Shown one piece after another: positions 61,393 to 64,000 of a stretch of 64,000 nt of DNA. The position numbers and the translations under genes were made by a program. Location of the stretch: the NCBI RefSeq assembly GCF_030131845.1, contig NZ_JASKYM010000004.1, positions 62,001 to 126,000 on the forward strand, in the 5' to 3' direction. How positions within the stretch are numbered: position 1 is the stretch's first letter; each line of letters opens with the position of its first letter. The notes beneath the pieces were generated by a model. The model was not told the origin of the DNA, made no database searches, and saw only the letters and a list, made by a program, of their open reading frames with translations. Source of the DNA: Romboutsia sedimentorum (GTDB taxonomy: Bacteria > Bacillota > Clostridia > Peptostreptococcales > Peptostreptococcaceae).

Positions 61393-61456
61393 GATAATAC
61401 TATAAAATTTATTGAAAGTATCTTAAAGTATCAATAATCAATTTTATAGTATTATC
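61393..61456. terminator. Large bidirectional terminator hairpin between convergent genes
   Basis: GATAATACTATAAAAT (61393-61408) pairs perfectly with ATTTTATAGTATTATC (61441-61456); an inner TTATTGA/TCAATAA stem and a direct repeat AAGTATC lie inside. It separates the flavin reductase gene from the LarA-like gene. Confidence 0.75.
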
Positions 61457-61460
61457 TATT

Positions 61461-62189
61461 TTATAATGAAATTGGCAAAGTATTTTCTCCGTAAGGCATT
61501 AATGTAATCTTAGATTCTTCATAATTACATAGATTATAAGCTATTCTAATAGCCCCATCTAAATCATGACATGGTATCATATTAAAATTTCCAACCAATT
61601 CATCATCCAAAGAAGATATTAGCACTACCTTCCTATATTTAGCAGTATAAACTGTTTTATACGCTGCATACCCTGAAACTGTAAAGTTATCCTTAAGTGC
61701 ATTTTCCATGCCTTCCAAGGTTCTATATTTAAACCAATCTAAAAATTCACCACCACTTAACCCATCTAAGCATTCACTAAGTAATATTAATACTTCATTT
61801 TCTTTTCCCCCATATAGAGCATCATCCATAGTTTTTATAGTTTGATATAAATTTATATCCTTTGGATATCCTCCTGCTGGGGCTATTATAATATCCTCCT
61901 CACTTTGTATAGACTCACTATAAATACTCCTTATATAGTTATATCCTTTTAACCAATCTTTTTCAAATTCTCCACCTACAAAATGGATTCTAAATTTATC
62001 ACTTTTTATCCATGATCTAGTTGTGTCGCTAACTATTATTTCGATTTTTTCATCTTTATTTATCATACTCTTAAGAGTATTAGTACTTAATGGTTTTCCT
62101 AAAATTGTTTTTACTTCTTTTTCTACATCGACTATATATGCAGTATCCTTTGGTACTAACGTGTGTATTATATAATTATCCTTACCCAT
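61461..62189 (-). CDS. LarA-like protein with deleted catalytic core
   Basis: The 242-residue product matches both ends of LarA (DUF2088) lactate racemase-like proteins but lacks the middle. The N-terminal part EVKTILGKPLSTNTLKSM and IIVSDTTR match, then after SWIKSDKFRIHFVGGEFEKD the protein continues with the C-terminal domain (IIIAPAGGYPKDINLYQ, ECLDGLSGGEFLDW). LarA is about 420 residues; the deleted part holds the lysine that carries the nickel pincer cofactor and the nickel and catalytic histidines. Racemase activity is therefore not expected. The frame is open with no stop, so the short form may be a real variant. No larB, larC or larE is nearby. Confidence 0.75.
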   Translation of the reverse strand: MGKDNYIIHTLVPKDTAYIVDVEKEVKTILGKPLSTNTLKSMINKDEKIEIIVSDTTRSWIKSDKFRIHFVGGEFEKDWLKGYNYIRSIYSESIQSEEDIIIAPAGGYPKDINLYQTIKTMDDALYGGKENEVLILLSECLDGLSGGEFLDWFKYRTLEGMENALKDNFTVSGYAAYKTVYTAKYRKVVLISSLDDELVGNFNMIPCHDLDGAIRIAYNLCNYEESKITLMPYGENTLPISL

Positions 62190-62306
62190 TTTTGTCCCCT
62201 TCTTAGCTGTTTAATCTAAATAGTAGCAGAATTTTTATCAACAGTCTATATATTTTTTAAATTCTATTAAAATCCATACTCTCTATTTATTTCATACTGA
62301 TATTGT

Positions 62307-62352
62307 ATTTCTTTTTTTATAAATTATGGCCCTAATTTATAAAAAAAGAAAT
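62307..62352. repeat. Perfect 20-bp inverted repeat with 6-base loop
   Basis: ATTTCTTTTTTTATAAATTA (62307-62326) pairs exactly with 62333-62352 around TGGCCC. It lies between the start of the LarA-like gene and the stop of the DUF4003 gene. It could be a terminator for DUF4003, but no T-run follows the stem, only AAAT-rich sequence. Confidence 0.75.
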
Positions 62353-62372
62353 GCTCCTACACATAGATTTTA

Positions 62373-63371
62373 TTAGTTAGCAGCGGCACTTGCACTAGTA
62401 GCAGCAATAATAGCTACCATAGTTGCAATTTCAATAGCTATTATTATTTCTACAAATATATTGCTACTTATTTCATCTACATTACTTCCTTGATTTAAGC
62501 AATCAGCATATGATGATGCTACAATAGCTGCGCTTATCATATTTCTATTACTCTTACCTACTGCCCAATTTCCAAATCCTTTTACTTCCCTTAACTCATC
62601 AGACACACTTTTTATCTGCTGTACTAATTGCTCCTCATCACACTCAAGTAATGAAAGTGCACCTATTAATGGGTATCCATATCCATCTATTTTACAATTT
62701 TTTTGCTCTAGCAATTGTCTAATTCTTACTACCTTATTTAAACTATTTTCACTTTTATGATTATCTAGTGCCATTATATGAGATAGGGATTGAAGATTGT
62801 TAGATTTATAAAACCCTTTTAAACTAAGTACATTATAGCTTTCTTCTATGTATTCTAAATCATTGTCTAGTTCTTTTGAGTGTATAGCTATAAGAGATGC
62901 TCTACAATAATCGTCGCTAGATGTTAACCATGGATGGTGCTTTTTCATAAAGTCATAAACGTATTTAGTTTTCTCAATAGATGTATCTGCATCCATTTTA
63001 TCTTGATTTTCATATATTATGATTGCTACAAATGGTAAGTATGCATCATTAAAAAAACCAGTTGTTTTTAGTTTTTCATATATACTTAATATTGATTTAA
63101 ATGAATTTTCTATGTCTGGTTTAGTTGATAATAGGTTTGATAAATAAAATAAGCTATGCCCTCTAAAATTTGAAAACATACCAGTATTCTTTTTTATTAT
63201 ATCTATACTTTCTTCTACTTTTATCGGCGTTATATTTTGATTTTTTATGGTAGATGATAAAACACAACTATATTGCATCATTCCCATTTGCCATGAACCT
63301 TTTATCTCTTTTGTTTTTTGATAATTTTTCATAAATAAATTTAGTTTATTTCTTAATATGTATTCTTGCAT
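62373..63371 (-). CDS. DUF4003-family protein
   Basis: The 332-residue protein has the family start (LFMKNYQKTKEIKGSWQMG), a FRGHSLFYLSNLLS element near residue 95 and repeated helices typical of DUF4003, whose function is unknown. The last ~30 residues are hydrophobic (EIIIAIEIATMVAIIAATSA) and could be a membrane anchor or a helix buried in the fold. It stands alone. Confidence 0.78.
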   Translation of the reverse strand: MQEYILRNKLNLFMKNYQKTKEIKGSWQMGMMQYSCVLSSTIKNQNITPIKVEESIDIIKKNTGMFSNFRGHSLFYLSNLLSTKPDIENSFKSILSIYEKLKTTGFFNDAYLPFVAIIIYENQDKMDADTSIEKTKYVYDFMKKHHPWLTSSDDYCRASLIAIHSKELDNDLEYIEESYNVLSLKGFYKSNNLQSLSHIMALDNHKSENSLNKVVRIRQLLEQKNCKIDGYGYPLIGALSLLECDEEQLVQQIKSVSDELREVKGFGNWAVGKSNRNMISAAIVASSYADCLNQGSNVDEISSNIFVEIIIAIEIATMVAIIAATSASAAAN

Positions 63372-63414
63372 AAAAAACTCCCCACTTTCTTAAATTTGTG
63401 CTAATAAGTATAAA

Positions 63415-63852
63415 CTATTCTTCCCTTTTACGAACTCTTTTAATAAGTCGTGATGCTAATATATTTAGCTCTATTATTACAGTGGTAATTATAGCTAACC
63501 AATAGTAACCTAATCCGATTGCAATTCCTATCCCAGCAAGGCTAAACAGTGTAGCCCCAGTTGTTAATCCCACAACGTCTTGATCATTTGTATCATCATC
63601 CGTTGGTTTTGTGAAAATTACACCCCCACATAAAAATCCTATAGCTGTGATTATGTTTGCTATAAGACGTGATGGATCTGATCCTGGTAAGCAATTTGCA
63701 GATATGATGGTCAATAAACAAACCCCTGTTGTAAGATTAGATGTTGTCCCAACTCCGATTGGACTGCCCTTTCTTGAACTTCTTTCTAATCCAACTAAAA
63801 AACCTATAAAAGATGCAAGAACTAATTTAATTAAATGCTCAAGTAATATCAC
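63415..63852 (-). CDS. Short MgtC/SapB-family membrane protein
   Basis: The 145-residue protein has about four membrane helices and the family motifs GFLVGLERSSRKGSPIG and 'AIGFLCGGVIFT' (in MgtC: GFLGAGVI). It stops after the membrane domain: the C-terminal ACT-like domain of long MgtC forms is missing, as in many SapB types. MgtC proteins are linked to magnesium or acid stress and to regulation of ATP synthase; the role here is unknown. Confidence 0.8.
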   Translation of the reverse strand: MILLEHLIKLVLASFIGFLVGLERSSRKGSPIGVGTTSNLTTGVCLLTIISANCLPGSDPSRLIANIITAIGFLCGGVIFTKPTDDDTNDQDVVGLTTGATLFSLAGIGIAIGLGYYWLAIITTVIIELNILASRLIKRVRKREE

Positions 63853-63927
63853 TATTAAATCATCCCTTCTTTCTATTTTTCAATATAAATTTTACAAAAT
63901 ATAACTACTCTTCATTTTATTGTATCA

Positions 63928-63957
63928 CAAAAAGCCCTCATATATTGAGAGCTCTTT
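63928..63957 (-). terminator. Intrinsic terminator of a gene beyond the right edge
   Basis: On the minus strand GCTCTCA and TGAGGGC pair (one G-U) around ATATA, followed by TTTTTGTG. It would end a transcript from the next minus-strand gene, which lies outside this window. Confidence 0.65.
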
Positions 63958-64000
63958 AATCCGATTTTGTTATTTTCTAACTAATTGTATATACACTTAA

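Overview
The window is AT-rich Gram-positive DNA with short operons, strong AGGAGG-type ribosome binding sites and many intrinsic terminators. A tyrosine T-box leader, a DAP-type MurE, reverse rubrerythrin, a sensory [FeFe]-hydrogenase and a corrinoid methyltransferase operon with its own reductive activator point to an anaerobic, possibly acetogenic member of the Clostridia. A Peptostreptococcaceae relative such as Terrisporobacter, Romboutsia or Paraclostridium is my guess from gene content; no marker gene was compared. I see no rRNA, tRNA, insertion sequence, prophage or CRISPR array.

Layout. 1-3.6 kb: end of a GNAT acetyltransferase, then a MacA/MacB-type efflux operon. 3.6-6.8 kb (minus): a three-gene H2-sensing module (2Fe-2S thioredoxin-like protein, PAS-containing [FeFe]-hydrogenase, SpoIIE-type phosphatase). 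6.9-13.7 kb: dihydroorotase with an M20 amidohydrolase, DUF362 ferredoxin protein, reverse rubrerythrin, EamA transporter, DUF4870 protein and a protein made of two repeats. 13.8-18.6 kb: T-box-controlled tyrS, a YybS-like membrane protein, murE and a small membrane protein. 18.7-22.6 kb: glycosyltransferase with a helical-repeat tail, then a pyroglutamate operon (DUF969, DUF979, pcp, cyclotransferase-like gene). 22.8-28.3 kb: a pair of bacterial dynamins, a short group 2 sigma factor and a protein with a His/Cys-rich tail.

28.5-32.2 kb (plus): a secreted CAP-domain protein, then a tandemly duplicated two-gene cassette of unknown function. 32.2-46.3 kb: heterodimeric ABC exporter, DUF1002 protein, thioesterase, aspartate 4-decarboxylase, an ABC-2 transporter, a STAS-less SulP transporter, signal peptidase I, 3-methyladenine glycosylase, and a MarR/EFR1 pair with a palindromic operator over its -35 box. 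46.4-52.8 kb (minus): a six-gene corrinoid methyl-transfer operon (three UroD/MtaA-family methyltransferases, corrinoid protein, RACo-type activator, CobW-family GTPase) with no MtrH-type second methyltransferase. 53-57.9 kb: an unassigned small protein, then a sugar oxidoreductase/isomerase operon divergent from an AraC regulator. 58-64 kb: soluble CZB chemoreceptor, MFS transporter, flavin reductase, an internally deleted LarA-like protein, DUF4003 and a short MgtC protein.

The best leads for new biology are the methyl-transfer operon, the split dynamin pair beside a group 2 sigma factor, the degenerate nuclease-like protein with a metal-binding tail, the duplicated cassette, the core-deleted LarA, and a 17-bp motif seen twice around 27.6 and 28.5 kb.
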